A DNA stretch of 64,000 nucleotides. Source: Paenibacillus aceti. Its GTDB lineage: Bacteria > Bacillota > Bacilli > Paenibacillales > Paenibacillaceae. The notes under the pieces are model-generated. The model was not told the DNA's origin, did not search any database, and saw only the letters and a program-made list of their open reading frames with translations. The stretch covers positions 3,934,107-3,998,106 of the forward strand of contig NZ_KZ987724.1 of the NCBI RefSeq assembly GCF_003614185.1, written 5' to 3'. The stretch's first letter is position 1; every line of letters starts with the position of its first letter. The translations under genes and the position numbers were made by a program. This document shows positions 33,872-44,705 of the stretch, in pieces.

Positions 33872-35287
33872 TTATTTCTGCTTGTTCGCCGCTGTTTGCT
33901 GCGCTAATTTACTATGCCTGTGTCCGTATAAATTGTAGACAATCAGACCGAGCACCATCCAGATAAGAAAGGCTGCCCAGGTAATTCCAGGTAGACTAAT
34001 CAACAAGTAACCACAGCTTAGGATAGCGATCAGTGGGATGACCGGAACGAGCGGCACCTTGAAGGAACGTTGCAATTCTGGATGAGTCTTCCGCAGGATG
34101 ATAATCCCGAGCGAAACGGAGATAAAAGCAAATAAAGTACCGATACTAACCAAATCAGCCAGTCGGTTCAATGGAATCAGCCCAGCGAATAGAGCGACGA
34201 TCACTCCCGTTGACCAGATGCTGGTCGAAGGAGCATCTGTCTTCGGATTCAGACGCGATAACCGCTCCGGAAGCAGCCCGTCCCGCCCGATGGCAAACAA
34301 CAGCCGAGATTGGCCGAATAGCAGCACGAACAGAACGGTTGTAATGCCGACGATCGCTCCCAGGGAGATGAACCCGGCTACCCAATTCTGATGAATAACT
34401 TGCAGCGCGAAGGCTACCGGATTTTTCACATTGAGTTGCCCATAAGGAACAATCCCGGTTAATACCGCCGTCACGATGATATAGAGCAACGAGCAAATAA
34501 CTAGCGACCAGATGATCCCCAGGGGTAAGTCTTTTTGCGGATTCTTCACTTCCTCTGCAGCAGTAGCCACGACATCAAACCCGATGTAAGAAAGGAAAGC
34601 TGTCGCTGCTCCTGTAATGACACCACTGAAGCCGTAGGGCATGAAGGGGCTCCAATTGGACGGCTTCACATAGAATGCGCCCACAACTACGAATAGAAGG
34701 ATGACTGCGATCTTGATGATCACCATAATTGAATTGAGACGTGCCGACTCCTTGCCCCCTCTGGATACGATAAAGGTAAGAAGCAGGACGATAAGGACCG
34801 CTGGCAAATCGATATAAGTCCCGTCTGAGGGATGGAAGGCACTGCTTAGTGCGTGGGGAATCTCCCAACCAAATCCCGATAATAAGCCTTGAAAATAACC
34901 CGACCAACCGCTCGCCACCATCGACGCAGCAAAGCCATATTCGAGGATCAGATCCCAGCCTAGAATCCAGGCGATCAGTTCGCCAAATGTCGCATAGCTG
35001 TAGGTATAAGCGCTGCCTGATACCGGTACCATCGAGGCGAATTCTGCGTAGCATAGCGCACAGAATGCACATACAATTCCGGCCAGTACGAAGGAGAGAA
35101 TTAAGCCTGGACCTGCATGGTTAGCCGCGGCCACGCCAGTTAATACGAAGATTCCTGTACCGACCACACAGCCCACGCCAAGCATCGCCAGGTCGAACAC
35201 GCCTAGTTCTTTTTTTAATTGTCCCTGACTTGCAGCTTGCTGCTCCTCAATCATTGAGGGTATAGACTTTCTTCTGAAGTAATTCAT
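33872..35287 (-). CDS. APC-family amino-acid permease (YfnA/CAT-like)
   Basis: A 471-aa transporter with 12 or more hydrophobic segments. The N-terminal LAMLGVGCVVGTGIFVLTGV is the unwound TM1 substrate motif of the APC superfamily, and YAEFASMVPVSGSAYTYSY follows. Closest in character to cationic/branched-chain amino-acid permeases. Substrate cannot be fixed. Monocistronic; no riboswitch is visible in the 170 bp before the repeat cluster upstream. Confidence 0.9.
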   Translation of the reverse strand: MNYFRRKSIPSMIEEQQAASQGQLKKELGVFDLAMLGVGCVVGTGIFVLTGVAAANHAGPGLILSFVLAGIVCAFCALCYAEFASMVPVSGSAYTYSYATFGELIAWILGWDLILEYGFAASMVASGWSGYFQGLLSGFGWEIPHALSSAFHPSDGTYIDLPAVLIVLLLTFIVSRGGKESARLNSIMVIIKIAVILLFVVVGAFYVKPSNWSPFMPYGFSGVITGAATAFLSYIGFDVVATAAEEVKNPQKDLPLGIIWSLVICSLLYIIVTAVLTGIVPYGQLNVKNPVAFALQVIHQNWVAGFISLGAIVGITTVLFVLLFGQSRLLFAIGRDGLLPERLSRLNPKTDAPSTSIWSTGVIVALFAGLIPLNRLADLVSIGTLFAFISVSLGIIILRKTHPELQRSFKVPLVPVIPLIAILSCGYLLISLPGITWAAFLIWMVLGLIVYNLYGHRHSKLAQQTAANKQK

Positions 35288-35470
35288 GCTCGCGTCTCTC
35301 CCAAGTAATTTTTTTCAACAGGACTATAATTTTAGCAGACTTTTCGGTCCTCGATAGAAAAAAACAGCTCAATTATTGTGTCCAAATTTGAAAAATTTTC
35401 AGAAGAGGTGAATATTTTCATAAATATTTCCTGATCAGCACCCGAGAAGAGATGCAACATTGTATAGCGA

Positions 35471-35655
35471 ATAAATGCTAATATACACTTATTTTCCAGA
35501 ATATGGACTGAAAATGGAAAATAACTGCGTAAATACAACTATTCCCCGCCAAAAGCGCTGTTTGTGGAGAAATTCGTCTGAATAGTTGTATAAACGCAGT
35601 TATATCTCAAGCGGAGAGCAGATCACTCTGATACATTTGCATATTTGCACTTATT
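35471..35655. repeat. Intergenic repeat cluster, 'AATACAACTATT' family
   Basis: Same block order as at 9572-9760: TACACTTATTTTCCAGAAT, GGAAAATAACTGCGTAAATA and CAACTATTCC, then the opposing GAATAGTTGTATAAACGCAG, TTATATCTC and GCATATTTGCACTTATT. It fills the space between the permease and the LysR gene; nothing else is seen from 35288 to 35725. Confidence 0.7.
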
Positions 35656-35725
35656 TACTGAAACAGGCTTATGCTGCCGCTGGTACTGAGGCCAGCACAT
35701 TATAAGTGGCGCCTCACAGGGCCAC

Positions 35726-36610
35726 TTATTGAACCAGCACCCTCTTGGCAAAACGTATCCACTCGCGGGCCGAGAAGGATAAATACCGATCCTCACGCCA
35801 GACGATACCGAGATGCCACGGGATGACCGGCTGGGTTAACCCGATAATCCGCACCCGTCTCTGATCGATCTCCCGACAGATCGTCTCGGGAAGCAGCGTA
35901 ATTCCTAGTCCGACCGCCACCATCTCACTGATGAGATCCCATTGCGAGCTCTCGTAGATCACATGCGGCTGGAAGCCGACCTTGGCACATTCAGCGATAA
36001 TCCGGTCATGGAGCGTGAAGTCCTCGCGGAACAATACGAAGGAATCCTCGGCGAGTTCCTTTAGATTCACTTCCTCGCGACCTGCCAGCACATGAGAAGG
36101 ATGCACGACGAGATTCAGCTTCTCTTCCACGAATGGAAATACCGTGAGTCCCTCCTGAGTCGCAGGCAATACAACGACCCCAACATCAAGCGAGCCATTA
36201 GCGACGTCGTACTCCACTTTCTTCGCCCCATCCTCAAACAGCTGGATCGTAATCTCAGGATAGCGTTCGTGGAATTGACCGATCACCTTCGGGAAGAAAT
36301 TCGCGCCTACCATAGGTGGCAAGCCGATACGGATATGCCCGCGCTTCAGGTTACGCAGATCGTCCAGCTCCGCTGTCAAGTTCTGAAAGGAGGCTACAAT
36401 CTGCTGGGCCTGACTGACGATAATCTGTCCTGCGTCGGTCAGCTCGATTCTTTTTCCATTCCGGTTGAATAGGACGACCCCCAGTTCCTCTTCCAACGAC
36501 TTGATCGTCTTACTGATCGTAGGCTGGGTGATAAAGAGCGCATCCGCCGCCTTCGTAAAACTCTGATGCCTTGCTACTTCAACCAAATACTGCATCTGCC
36601 TTATATCCAA
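35726..36610 (-). CDS. LysR-family regulator of cid/lrg-like genes (CidR/YwbI-like)
   Basis: A 294-aa LysR regulator: N-terminal HTH (FTKAADALFITQPTISKTIKSLEEELG) and a C-terminal effector domain. I start at the TTG reading LDIRQMQYLVEVARHQ, since AAAGGAG lies 10 nt upstream; an ATG 24 nt earlier overlaps that site. It is divergent from the CidA/LrgB pair, matching the ywbI-ywbH-ywbG arrangement of Bacillus subtilis, where the regulator activates the pair in overflow metabolism. Confidence 0.88.
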   Translation of the reverse strand: MDIRQMQYLVEVARHQSFTKAADALFITQPTISKTIKSLEEELGVVLFNRNGKRIELTDAGQIIVSQAQQIVASFQNLTAELDDLRNLKRGHIRIGLPPMVGANFFPKVIGQFHERYPEITIQLFEDGAKKVEYDVANGSLDVGVVVLPATQEGLTVFPFVEEKLNLVVHPSHVLAGREEVNLKELAEDSFVLFREDFTLHDRIIAECAKVGFQPHVIYESSQWDLISEMVAVGLGITLLPETICREIDQRRVRIIGLTQPVIPWHLGIVWREDRYLSFSAREWIRFAKRVLVQ

Positions 36611-36749
36611 CGTGAATCTTCTCCTTTGTCCCAACTATAGCTAAATGGAATGACAATCATTCTTTATATTCATTTTACTCATGAAAGTAATTGATGTAAT
36701 ATTTTCATTAACGATTACAAGAGATACATCGAGAAAGGAAAGACAAGTC

Positions 36750-37130
36750 ATGGGTAAGATAAAAAATTTAAGTATCATCGTTTTGCAGGTAGCTGTTCTA
36801 TTTTTTATCTCCCTGGCGATGAATTTTATAGCAAAATGGCTGCATCTGCCGATCCCCGGCACGATTCTAGGGATTATCGTTCTGTTCATCCTGCTGAAGA
36901 CGAATGTCATCAAGCTGAGCTGGATCGAACAAGGTGCAAACTGGCTATTGGCCGAACTACTGCTATTCTTCATTCCCGCAGCCGTGGGCGTGATGAACTA
37001 TATGTCTCTTCTGGAGCATGACGGCGTACGGATTCTGTTGGTCGTTATCTCCAGCACTGTGGTTGTCATGGCAAGCTCCGGTCTCGTCGCAACGAGAATA
37101 TCTAAACGAAAGGAGCACAGAGTACAATGA
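36750..37130 (+). CDS. cidA: CidA/LrgA-family holin-like protein
   Basis: A 126-aa protein with four hydrophobic segments and the family core WLHLPIPGTILGIIVLFILL. Start chosen at MGKIKNLSIIVLQVAVLF behind AAAGGAAAG; the in-frame ATG at 36681 lies in the promoter region. The stop overlaps the next start by 4 bp. CidA proteins modulate murein hydrolase activity, lysis or small-metabolite export. The divergent LysR gene supports CidA over LrgA. Confidence 0.88.
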   Translation: MGKIKNLSIIVLQVAVLFFISLAMNFIAKWLHLPIPGTILGIIVLFILLKTNVIKLSWIEQGANWLLAELLLFFIPAAVGVMNYMSLLEHDGVRILLVVISSTVVVMASSGLVATRISKRKEHRVQ

Positions 37131-37807
37131 TGTTAGGAATTCTGTGGCTTATCATTACTTTGGCCATTTATGGCTTATCTAAACGACTATACCGGGCTCG
37201 TCCGAGAGTGTATTTCTCACCGCTTCTGGTGACGCCTCTTACATTGATTATAGGCTTGATGTTAACGAATGTCTCCTTTGAGACCTATAACGAAGGTGGA
37301 AAATGGCTCAACACCATGCTGCAGCCAGCGACGGTTGCCTTTGCGATCCCGCTGTATAAGCATTACGAGGTGCTGAAGAAGCACGCGGTCGAAATTTTTG
37401 CTAGTGTACTGACGGGTTCCATCGTTGCCATCATCTCTTCTGCTTTATTTGCGAAATGGCTGCATCTGGATAACCAATTAATCAGCAGTCTTGTACCTCG
37501 TTCTGTAACGACTCCAATCGCGATGAGCGTGTCGCAAGTGATTGGCGGCGTACCGAATATTACCGCTGTGTTCGTTATTATTACGGGTCTGTTAGGCTCG
37601 ATGATCGGTCCACTAGTCGTCAGAGCGCTTCGTATCGACGGTGAAGTTGCCCGCGGCGTATTGCTCGGGACTAGCGCGCATGGTACTGGTACCTCCAAGG
37701 CGTTCGAGCTCAGCTCACTGACCGGGACGATCTCCAGTATTTCGATGATTCTGGCTGCGCTGTTCACATTAACCGTAGCTCCGTTATTTTTGCTAATGTT
37801 TCATTAA
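37127..37807 (+). CDS. cidB: LrgB/CidB-family membrane protein
   Basis: A 226-aa polytopic protein with the LrgB signature LVPRSVTTPIAMSVSQVIGG and LLGTSAHGTGTSKAFELSS. It is translationally coupled to cidA and followed by a terminator. It probably forms a membrane complex with CidA that affects cell lysis or pyruvate/acetate handling. Confidence 0.9.
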   Translation: MMLGILWLIITLAIYGLSKRLYRARPRVYFSPLLVTPLTLIIGLMLTNVSFETYNEGGKWLNTMLQPATVAFAIPLYKHYEVLKKHAVEIFASVLTGSIVAIISSALFAKWLHLDNQLISSLVPRSVTTPIAMSVSQVIGGVPNITAVFVIITGLLGSMIGPLVVRALRIDGEVARGVLLGTSAHGTGTSKAFELSSLTGTISSISMILAALFTLTVAPLFLLMFH

Positions 37808-37847
37808 TTTAGGTTCCTCCCAAGTTTTATATAGATCTCTCTTTATT

Positions 37848-37875
37848 GACCTTTCCGGATGGTAAGGTCTTTTTT
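37848..37875 (+). terminator. Rho-independent terminator
   Basis: GACCTT / AAGGTC with loop TCCGGATGGT and six Ts, 41 bp past the cidB stop. Confidence 0.8.
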
Positions 37876-39575
<1,700 letters not shown>

Positions 39576-39593
39576 GAGGTTAATCAAAAGGAT

Positions 39594-39606
39594 AAAGGAC
39601 CGTCAG
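39594..39606 (+). terminator. gdhA terminator, left arm (split by IS)
   Basis: AAAGGACCGTCAG pairs with CTGGCGGTCCTTT at 41351-41363, which is followed by TTTTT-type tailing. The 1.7-kb IS lies in what was a loop of about 13 nt. Confidence 0.8.
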
Positions 39607-39687
39607 AGAAAATTGATATGCTCCCATCATAGTAGACAGTAGAAAAAAACAAAAACTTCTACTTCTATAATGATGGGAGTTTTTCTA

Positions 39688-40377
39688 ATGTCCAAAAAGA
39701 GTCCAATTTCTTTTGAGATCAAGTTACATGTCGTAGAACGTTGTCTTCAGAATGAAACTAACCCAACTCATGAAGCGAAACGGCTTGGGGTAGATAGGCA
39801 CACCGTCACAGAATGGGTTAGAAAATATAAAGCAGATGGTTTTGAGGGATTAAAGAAGTCTAGAGGGTGGAAAGCCTATTCAAAGGATCTGAGGCTTACT
39901 GCAATCATGGATGTCCTATCCGGTAATCATTCCATACGGGAGGCGACGAAGAAATATCATATTTCGAGTAAAAGTGTTTTGACGAGATGGATTTCCAAGT
40001 ATACTAGTGGGGAAGAAATGAAACCTACTCGTAAAGGAAAAGGACTATCTCATATGAATAAAGGACGTAAAACCACTCTCCAAGAACGTATTGAAATTGC
40101 TCAATATACGATCGCTAATGATTTCGATTATCAGAAGTCGATTGAGAAATACAAAGTTTCTTATCAACAGGTGTATGCATGGGTTCGTAAATATCAATCT
40201 GGCGGTGAGGATGCGCTTCATGATCATCGGGGACGTAATAAGCCTGTAGAAGAGCTAAATGATCATGAACGGCTCAAGCTTCGGATCAAAGAACTAGAGG
40301 CGCGAAATGAGTACCTGGAAATGGAGAACGCCCTTGCAAAAAAGTTGGCAGAGATCCGGCGACGAAATACACGTTAA
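39688..40377 (+). CDS. IS3-family transposase OrfA
   Basis: A 229-aa DNA-binding protein with two helix-turn-helix units (HEAKRLGVDRHTVTEWVRKY; YKVSYQQVYAWVRKYQSG) and a C-terminal leucine-zipper-like helix (RLKLRIKELEARNEYLEMEN). Start at MSKKSPISFEIK behind GGGAG. Near its end, A6G (40338-40344) allows -1 slippage into orfB. Confidence 0.9.
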   Translation: MSKKSPISFEIKLHVVERCLQNETNPTHEAKRLGVDRHTVTEWVRKYKADGFEGLKKSRGWKAYSKDLRLTAIMDVLSGNHSIREATKKYHISSKSVLTRWISKYTSGEEMKPTRKGKGLSHMNKGRKTTLQERIEIAQYTIANDFDYQKSIEKYKVSYQQVYAWVRKYQSGGEDALHDHRGRNKPVEELNDHERLKLRIKELEARNEYLEMENALAKKLAEIRRRNTR

Positions 40378-40397
40378 CCTTAGTTCGACATGTAGAC

Positions 40398-41252
40398 TTG
40401 TATCAAGCCATCCAAGAACTGCACTCGGAGAAAGGCTACGCCATCACAAAGCTGTGTAAGCTAGCTGGAGTCGCTAGGTCTGCCTATTATAAATGGCTGA
40501 AATGGAAGCCATCCACCAGAGAACTTGAAATGATTTCACTCGCTAAGGAAGTAAAGCTGCGCTATGACAAGAGAAAAGGAGCACTCGGATACCGTCAAAT
40601 CCGCACCCAATTAAACCGAAAACTCAAGAAAAATTACAACAAAAAGCGTTACTATCGAATCATGTGTGCTCTTGGATTGAAAGCAGTCATTCGCAGGAAA
40701 CGACCCAACTATGTGAAAGCTTCAGAAATTCATGTAGCGGAAAATGTAATGAACCGTGAATTTCAAGCAGATGCTCCTAATATGAAGTGGTGTACCGACG
40801 TTACAGAATTGAAGTACGGGAACGGTCGTAAAGCCTATCTGAGTGCTATTCTCGATGTATACGATAACTCTATCGTCTCATGGGTGTTAAGCCCCTCCAA
40901 CAACAATAAACTCGTCATGGATACGGTGAAGAAAGCCTACTGTAAGAATTCGGGGGTCACTCCACTTCTTCATAGCGATAGAGGCTTCCAATATACCTCA
41001 CATGAGTATAATTGGCTCCATATAAAATACGGATTTATGAAAAGCATGTCTCGTGTAAGCCGATGCTTGGACAACCAACCTATTGAACGATTCTGGGGCA
41101 CTTACAAATCAGAAAGCTATTATCTTACAAAGCACGATACCTATGAAGACGTCCTCAAAGACGTTAAGGAATATATTCATTATTACAACAACTATCGCTA
41201 TACAGAGTGTTTGGATGGCTTGTCACCTAACGAATACCGACGTGCTGCATAA
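40398..41252 (+). CDS. IS3-family transposase OrfB (DDE integrase domain)
   Basis: The catalytic half. The DDE triad is visible in WCTDVTELKYG, LLHSDRGFQYTS and PIERFWGTYKSE; the domain is full length. This frame is open back to the A6G heptamer at 40338, giving KKVGRDPATKYTLTLVRHVD before the annotated TTG. The active product is therefore most likely the OrfAB fusion made by -1 frameshifting; the TTG at 40398 may serve as an internal start. Confidence 0.9.
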   Translation: MYQAIQELHSEKGYAITKLCKLAGVARSAYYKWLKWKPSTRELEMISLAKEVKLRYDKRKGALGYRQIRTQLNRKLKKNYNKKRYYRIMCALGLKAVIRRKRPNYVKASEIHVAENVMNREFQADAPNMKWCTDVTELKYGNGRKAYLSAILDVYDNSIVSWVLSPSNNNKLVMDTVKKAYCKNSGVTPLLHSDRGFQYTSHEYNWLHIKYGFMKSMSRVSRCLDNQPIERFWGTYKSESYYLTKHDTYEDVLKDVKEYIHYYNNYRYTECLDGLSPNEYRRAA

Positions 41253-41253
41253 T

Positions 41254-41286
41254 GAAAAAAACTCAGCTCGGTTTAACCGAGCTGAG
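41254..41286 (-). terminator. Hairpin terminator inside the IS
   Basis: CTCAGCTCGG / CCGAGCTGAG, followed on the minus strand by a run of Ts. It would stop transcription entering the IS from the right. Confidence 0.75.
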
Positions 41287-41350
41287 GAATGCAAACTAAC
41301 TATTTTGTTTTTTACACTGTCTACTTGACAGGGAGCACTTCAAATCACCC

Positions 41351-41365
41351 CTGGCGGTCCTTTTT
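41351..41365 (+). terminator. gdhA terminator, right arm with T run (split by IS)
   Basis: CTGGCGGTCCTTTTT complements 39594-39606. Excising the IS plus one AAT copy restores a 13-bp stem (one G-U) and a loop of about 13 nt. Confidence 0.8.
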
Positions 41366-41370
41366 GAGAT

Positions 41371-41555
41371 ATAAGTGCTGATATGCAACTATTTTCTCCG
41401 TTTAGCCTTTAGACAGAACATATAATTGCAATTATACAACTATCCGCGTGGTTTCTGCCCTGATTTGAGTTTATATCCAGAAATAGTTGTACATCTGCAT
41501 CTATTTCCTGATGGCGAGAACATTCCCCACGGAATAAGTGTATTTCTGCAACTAA
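41371..41555. repeat. Intergenic repeat cluster, 'AATACAACTATT' family
   Basis: Third and more diverged cluster: AAGTGCTGATATGCAACTAT, ATTATACAACTAT and GAAATAGTTGTACATCTGCA, then AATAAGTGTATTTCTGCAAC. It lies between the IS/gdhA and ndh genes. Confidence 0.6.
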
Positions 41556-41583
41556 GCGCAATCGTATCACTCTCTGAACAGCT

Positions 41584-41625
41584 CAAAAAAGCTCTGATCC
41601 AGACAGAAAGTCCGAATCAGAGCTT
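41584..41625 (-). terminator. Rho-independent terminator
   Basis: On the minus strand AAGCTCTGAT...GAC pairs with GTC...ATCAGAGCTT and is followed by TTTTTT, just past the ndh stop. Confidence 0.85.
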
Positions 41626-41630
41626 CATTT

Positions 41631-42809
41631 TTAATAAGCCAAAGCGTCCAAAGATTTGATATGAGCCAGATAACGCATATTGCTGGCTTCCTTCATCAAG
41701 GTTGCTGGCAATCCGCGCAACGCAGTGTTGTTGCCGCCGATCGTAGCTACCGCATCCTTGCGGCCCAGGCTAGCGAGTGTACCGGAATTCACCGGATGGA
41801 ATTCTTCGAGATGCTTGCCGATGATATAGGCATAGAGGTTATAGCCAACCAATTCTCCCATTTGCCAAGCATTCTGGGCAGTTGGGGCATATGGACGTCC
41901 GTCAGGGCCGAAGCTTACAGCGCTATCACCAACTACGAATACATCCTGGTGGGAAGTAGATTGCAGGTACTCATTAACAGTGGCGCGGCCACGGTTGACT
42001 TCCAGGCCTGATTCGCCTACCAGCGGATTTCCTTGAACTCCGCCAGTCCATACGAAGGTGTTAGCTGTAACCTGTGAGCCGTCCTTCAGGTCGATGACGT
42101 TACCTTCTACTTTGGTAACCGGGAGACCTGTCAGGAACTTAACGCCGCGTGATTCGAGGCTAGCTGTTGCGCGCTTGATCAAGTCTTCAGGCAATACGGG
42201 AAGGATCTTCGGACCTGCTTCAACGAGGAGCAGCTTGATCTCCTTCGGATCAACACCGTATTTCTTGGCAAGGGCAGGGAGTCCGTCAGCGATTTCGCCG
42301 ACTAGTTCAACCCCTGTTAATCCGCCGCCGCCGATCAGAATCGTAGCGTCTGCTTCATTCTTTGACTTCGCATATTCCGCGATTTTGCTCTCAATATGAC
42401 GATGGATGCGGTTCGCATCATTGGCGGATTTCAGCACCATGCTATACTGATCTAACCCAGGAATGCCGAAGTAAGCAGTCACGCTACCCAGACCAACGAC
42501 AAGCGCATCATAGGAAAGTGTTGTTCCATCGGACAGCTTCACTTCTTTATTGTCTACGGAGAATTTCTCAACCTTGGCGATGCGAAGATCGATATCCTTG
42601 TCCTTAAAAATCTTATCCAAAGGCAACGCTACAGCGCGCTCAGCGATATTGCCTGCTGCCAGACGGTGCAGCTCAGTAATGATCTGATGCGTTGGAAATT
42701 GATTCACTACAGTAACCCGTGCTTCCGATTGTTTCATATATTTGCGAACGGTTAAAGCGCTAAGAACACCGCCATAACCGGCACCTAAGATGACGATATG
42801 TTTTGACAT
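41631..42809 (-). CDS. ndh: Type II NADH dehydrogenase
   Basis: A 392-aa non-proton-pumping NADH:menaquinone oxidoreductase. FAD motif HIVILGAGYGGVLSAL at the start, THQIITELHRLAAG near the quinone site, NAD motif ATILIGGGGLTGVELVGEIA, and FVVGDSAVSF near the C terminus. The C-terminal amphipathic helix (LMKEASNMRYLAHIKSLDAL) would bind the membrane. The DUF1641 gene lies 50 bp upstream on the same strand, probably in one operon. Confidence 0.93.
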   Translation of the reverse strand: MSKHIVILGAGYGGVLSALTVRKYMKQSEARVTVVNQFPTHQIITELHRLAAGNIAERAVALPLDKIFKDKDIDLRIAKVEKFSVDNKEVKLSDGTTLSYDALVVGLGSVTAYFGIPGLDQYSMVLKSANDANRIHRHIESKIAEYAKSKNEADATILIGGGGLTGVELVGEIADGLPALAKKYGVDPKEIKLLLVEAGPKILPVLPEDLIKRATASLESRGVKFLTGLPVTKVEGNVIDLKDGSQVTANTFVWTGGVQGNPLVGESGLEVNRGRATVNEYLQSTSHQDVFVVGDSAVSFGPDGRPYAPTAQNAWQMGELVGYNLYAYIIGKHLEEFHPVNSGTLASLGRKDAVATIGGNNTALRGLPATLMKEASNMRYLAHIKSLDALAY

Positions 42810-42859
42810 GACTCCGTCCTCCGTTCTTGCATATTAGTTTATATTTTTATATAAGAATT

Positions 42860-43300
42860 TTATTTTTGTTTATTACGTTCCCCAGAGACTTGCAGATAGG
42901 CATTAAAGAAACGGAAGATCTTCTGAGCTTCAGGATCTTTAAGCATTTTGAGCAAACCAAATAAACCGATAACTTCCTGGCTCGCATCTGCACGATCCTT
43001 GGCTTCGATAACATTGGCGGCGATGTGCTTCACTTTGTCTTTTACAGGTCCCGCAATTTCTTGAATAGCTCCAACCGTATCATTCTTGAGAACCTCATCT
43101 GTAGCTACAGACTTGGCAAAATCATAGGATTTCGTCATCACATTAACAAGCTCAGTCAACTTTGGAAGCTGCTGCACCAAGGCCGTCAAGGATTCCTGAA
43201 CCTCAGGAGTAAGCAGTTGATCGGTAATATCCCGTCCACCCTGATTTGACGATACTTGTGTCTCTTGTTCAGACTTCGTTTCTGTGATCGCTTCTGACAT
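42860..43300 (-). CDS. DUF1641 protein associated with NDH-2
   Basis: A 146-aa, mainly helical, soluble protein starting MSEAITETKSEQETQV; AAAGGAG lies 7 nt before it. Core KLTELVNVMTKSYDFAKSVATDE and a C-terminal FGLLKMLKDPEAQKIFRFFN are typical of DUF1641. Members sit next to formate dehydrogenase or NDH-2 genes; their function is unknown. An accessory role in the respiratory chain is inference from context. Confidence 0.8.
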   Translation of the reverse strand: MSEAITETKSEQETQVSSNQGGRDITDQLLTPEVQESLTALVQQLPKLTELVNVMTKSYDFAKSVATDEVLKNDTVGAIQEIAGPVKDKVKHIAANVIEAKDRADASQEVIGLFGLLKMLKDPEAQKIFRFFNAYLQVSGERNKQK

Positions 43301-43447
43301 AGCTGATTCTCCTTTGCAATAAGCATAATGCTTGAAATTTGGGGATAGTTTCGAGGCCCCCATAGCCCCCTTACTTAAGAAAAGTTAGTGAAAAACTGAA
43401 CAATTCCTCACATTGAACACCCAAAATCAATTTTACCACAATTTCAA

Positions 43448-43480
43448 TAAAAAAAGTCATTAAGTTATGAACTTAATGAC
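43448..43480 (-). terminator. Rho-independent terminator
   Basis: GTCATTAAGTT / AACTTAATGAC form a perfect 11-bp stem around a 3-nt loop, with a T run on the minus strand. It lies about 120 bp past the stop of the GltC-like gene. Confidence 0.8.
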
Positions 43481-43598
43481 AAATATCACTGTATTTATTC
43501 TGCGTTAATGAATTAGACATATTCCACACCCTAATATCCGGGATTGGAGGAAGTATTTAATGTAGAGAAAGCGAGCGCCTCCCATAACTCAAAACAGC

Positions 43599-44516
43599 TT
43601 AAAGTAGCTCCAAGCCCTCCTCAAAACCGAACATACCAAATTCATTTTTCAGAAACTCATAGAATAGCTTCTCGGTCGGCGGCAGCTCGCGATTGGCCGG
43701 AATAATGACACCGACATCCCGGGTTACTACCGGCTCGATCACAGGTAGAGTCATAATCGTCGAAGCCAGATGCTCATTCAGGGCGATCTCCGGCAATACA
43801 GTCAACCCCATCCCTGCGCCTACCAGACCTTTGATCGCATCCAGATCATCTCCCTCGAATGCCACCTTCGGCTTAAAGCCCAAGTCAGAGCAAGCGTCCA
43901 CCACGATTTCCCGCAGAATGAAGCCTTCCGGGAACAGCACGAAATAATCATCCTTCAGTTCGCTAAGTCGGACAGCGTTCCGATCAGCCAGTCTATGATC
44001 CGCTGGCAGCATAGCCACGAATTTCTCCTGGAACAGGACCTCGCTCTTGATCAGCGGCTCATGCTGCGGAACCGGGCCTATGATCGCCAGATTCATATCC
44101 CCCTTGACCACTGACTCCACCAGTTCCTTATATGAACCATGCTGCAGCTGGAAATGAACCGCCGGATAGCGTTCCCGGAACGCCGATACAACCTTGGGGA
44201 TCATCTGCGCCGCTAAACTGCTGGGAAAGCCGATGCGCACGGTACCGCGTTCGGGATCAAGATATTCGTTGATCTCCTGCTGCGCATTCTCAATCACCTT
44301 CATTAACTGCTCCATATGGGCCAGGAACAGCCGGCCAATGGGCGTGAGCTTCACCTTACGCCCTTCATGAATGAACAGATTAACCCCCAGCTCCGATTCC
44401 AGCTTGAAAATTTGCCTACTTACCGCGGATTGCGATACATGCAGCACATAAGAAGCCTCTGTCACATGCTCCAGCTTCGCTACCTCGATAAAGTACTGAA
44501 TCTGTCTTAGTTCCAA
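43599..44516 (-). CDS. gltC: LysR-family regulator, GltC-like
   Basis: A 305-aa LysR regulator. HTH region HVTEASYVLHVSQSAVSRQI. Several stretches read like Bacillus GltC as I remember it: NEYLDPERGTVRIGFPSSLA, FVLFPEGFILREIVVDAC and GDDLDAIKGLVGAGMGLTVL. GltC activates glutamate synthase. Here no gltAB is visible, but gdhA is 4 kb away across the IS. Control of gdhA or of a distant gltAB is inference. Monocistronic with its own terminator. Confidence 0.82.
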   Translation of the reverse strand: MELRQIQYFIEVAKLEHVTEASYVLHVSQSAVSRQIFKLESELGVNLFIHEGRKVKLTPIGRLFLAHMEQLMKVIENAQQEINEYLDPERGTVRIGFPSSLAAQMIPKVVSAFRERYPAVHFQLQHGSYKELVESVVKGDMNLAIIGPVPQHEPLIKSEVLFQEKFVAMLPADHRLADRNAVRLSELKDDYFVLFPEGFILREIVVDACSDLGFKPKVAFEGDDLDAIKGLVGAGMGLTVLPEIALNEHLASTIMTLPVIEPVVTRDVGVIIPANRELPPTEKLFYEFLKNEFGMFGFEEGLELL

Positions 44517-44705
44517 ATCCCCTCACCTCCGAATAATTGCCGTCCTGCCTCACTTATATCATGACTCTTCATCCGCTTGATGATGAATGGTTAACCTTCC
44601 TGGCTATAATTAATCCCCATTATATCGGCTATACAGTAGAAGTGGAAGCGAATAACCCTTTAATTGATACCGTGCGTGACTTCATCTATTTGGGGTAGTC
44701 CACCT

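Larger units (their letters stand above)
39614..41342 (+). mobile_element. Complete IS3-family insertion sequence
   Basis: A 1729-bp element. The left end TGATATGCTCCCATCATAG and the inverted right end (TGAAGTGCTCCCTGTCAAG) share a long imperfect terminal repeat continuing through TAGACAGT and AAAAAACAAAA. A 3-bp AAT duplication flanks it (39611-39613 and 41343-41345). It carries orfA and orfB with an A6G slippage site, so it looks active. A perfect hairpin plus T run (41254-41286, minus strand) near the right end could block antisense transcription into the transposase. Confidence 0.92.
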
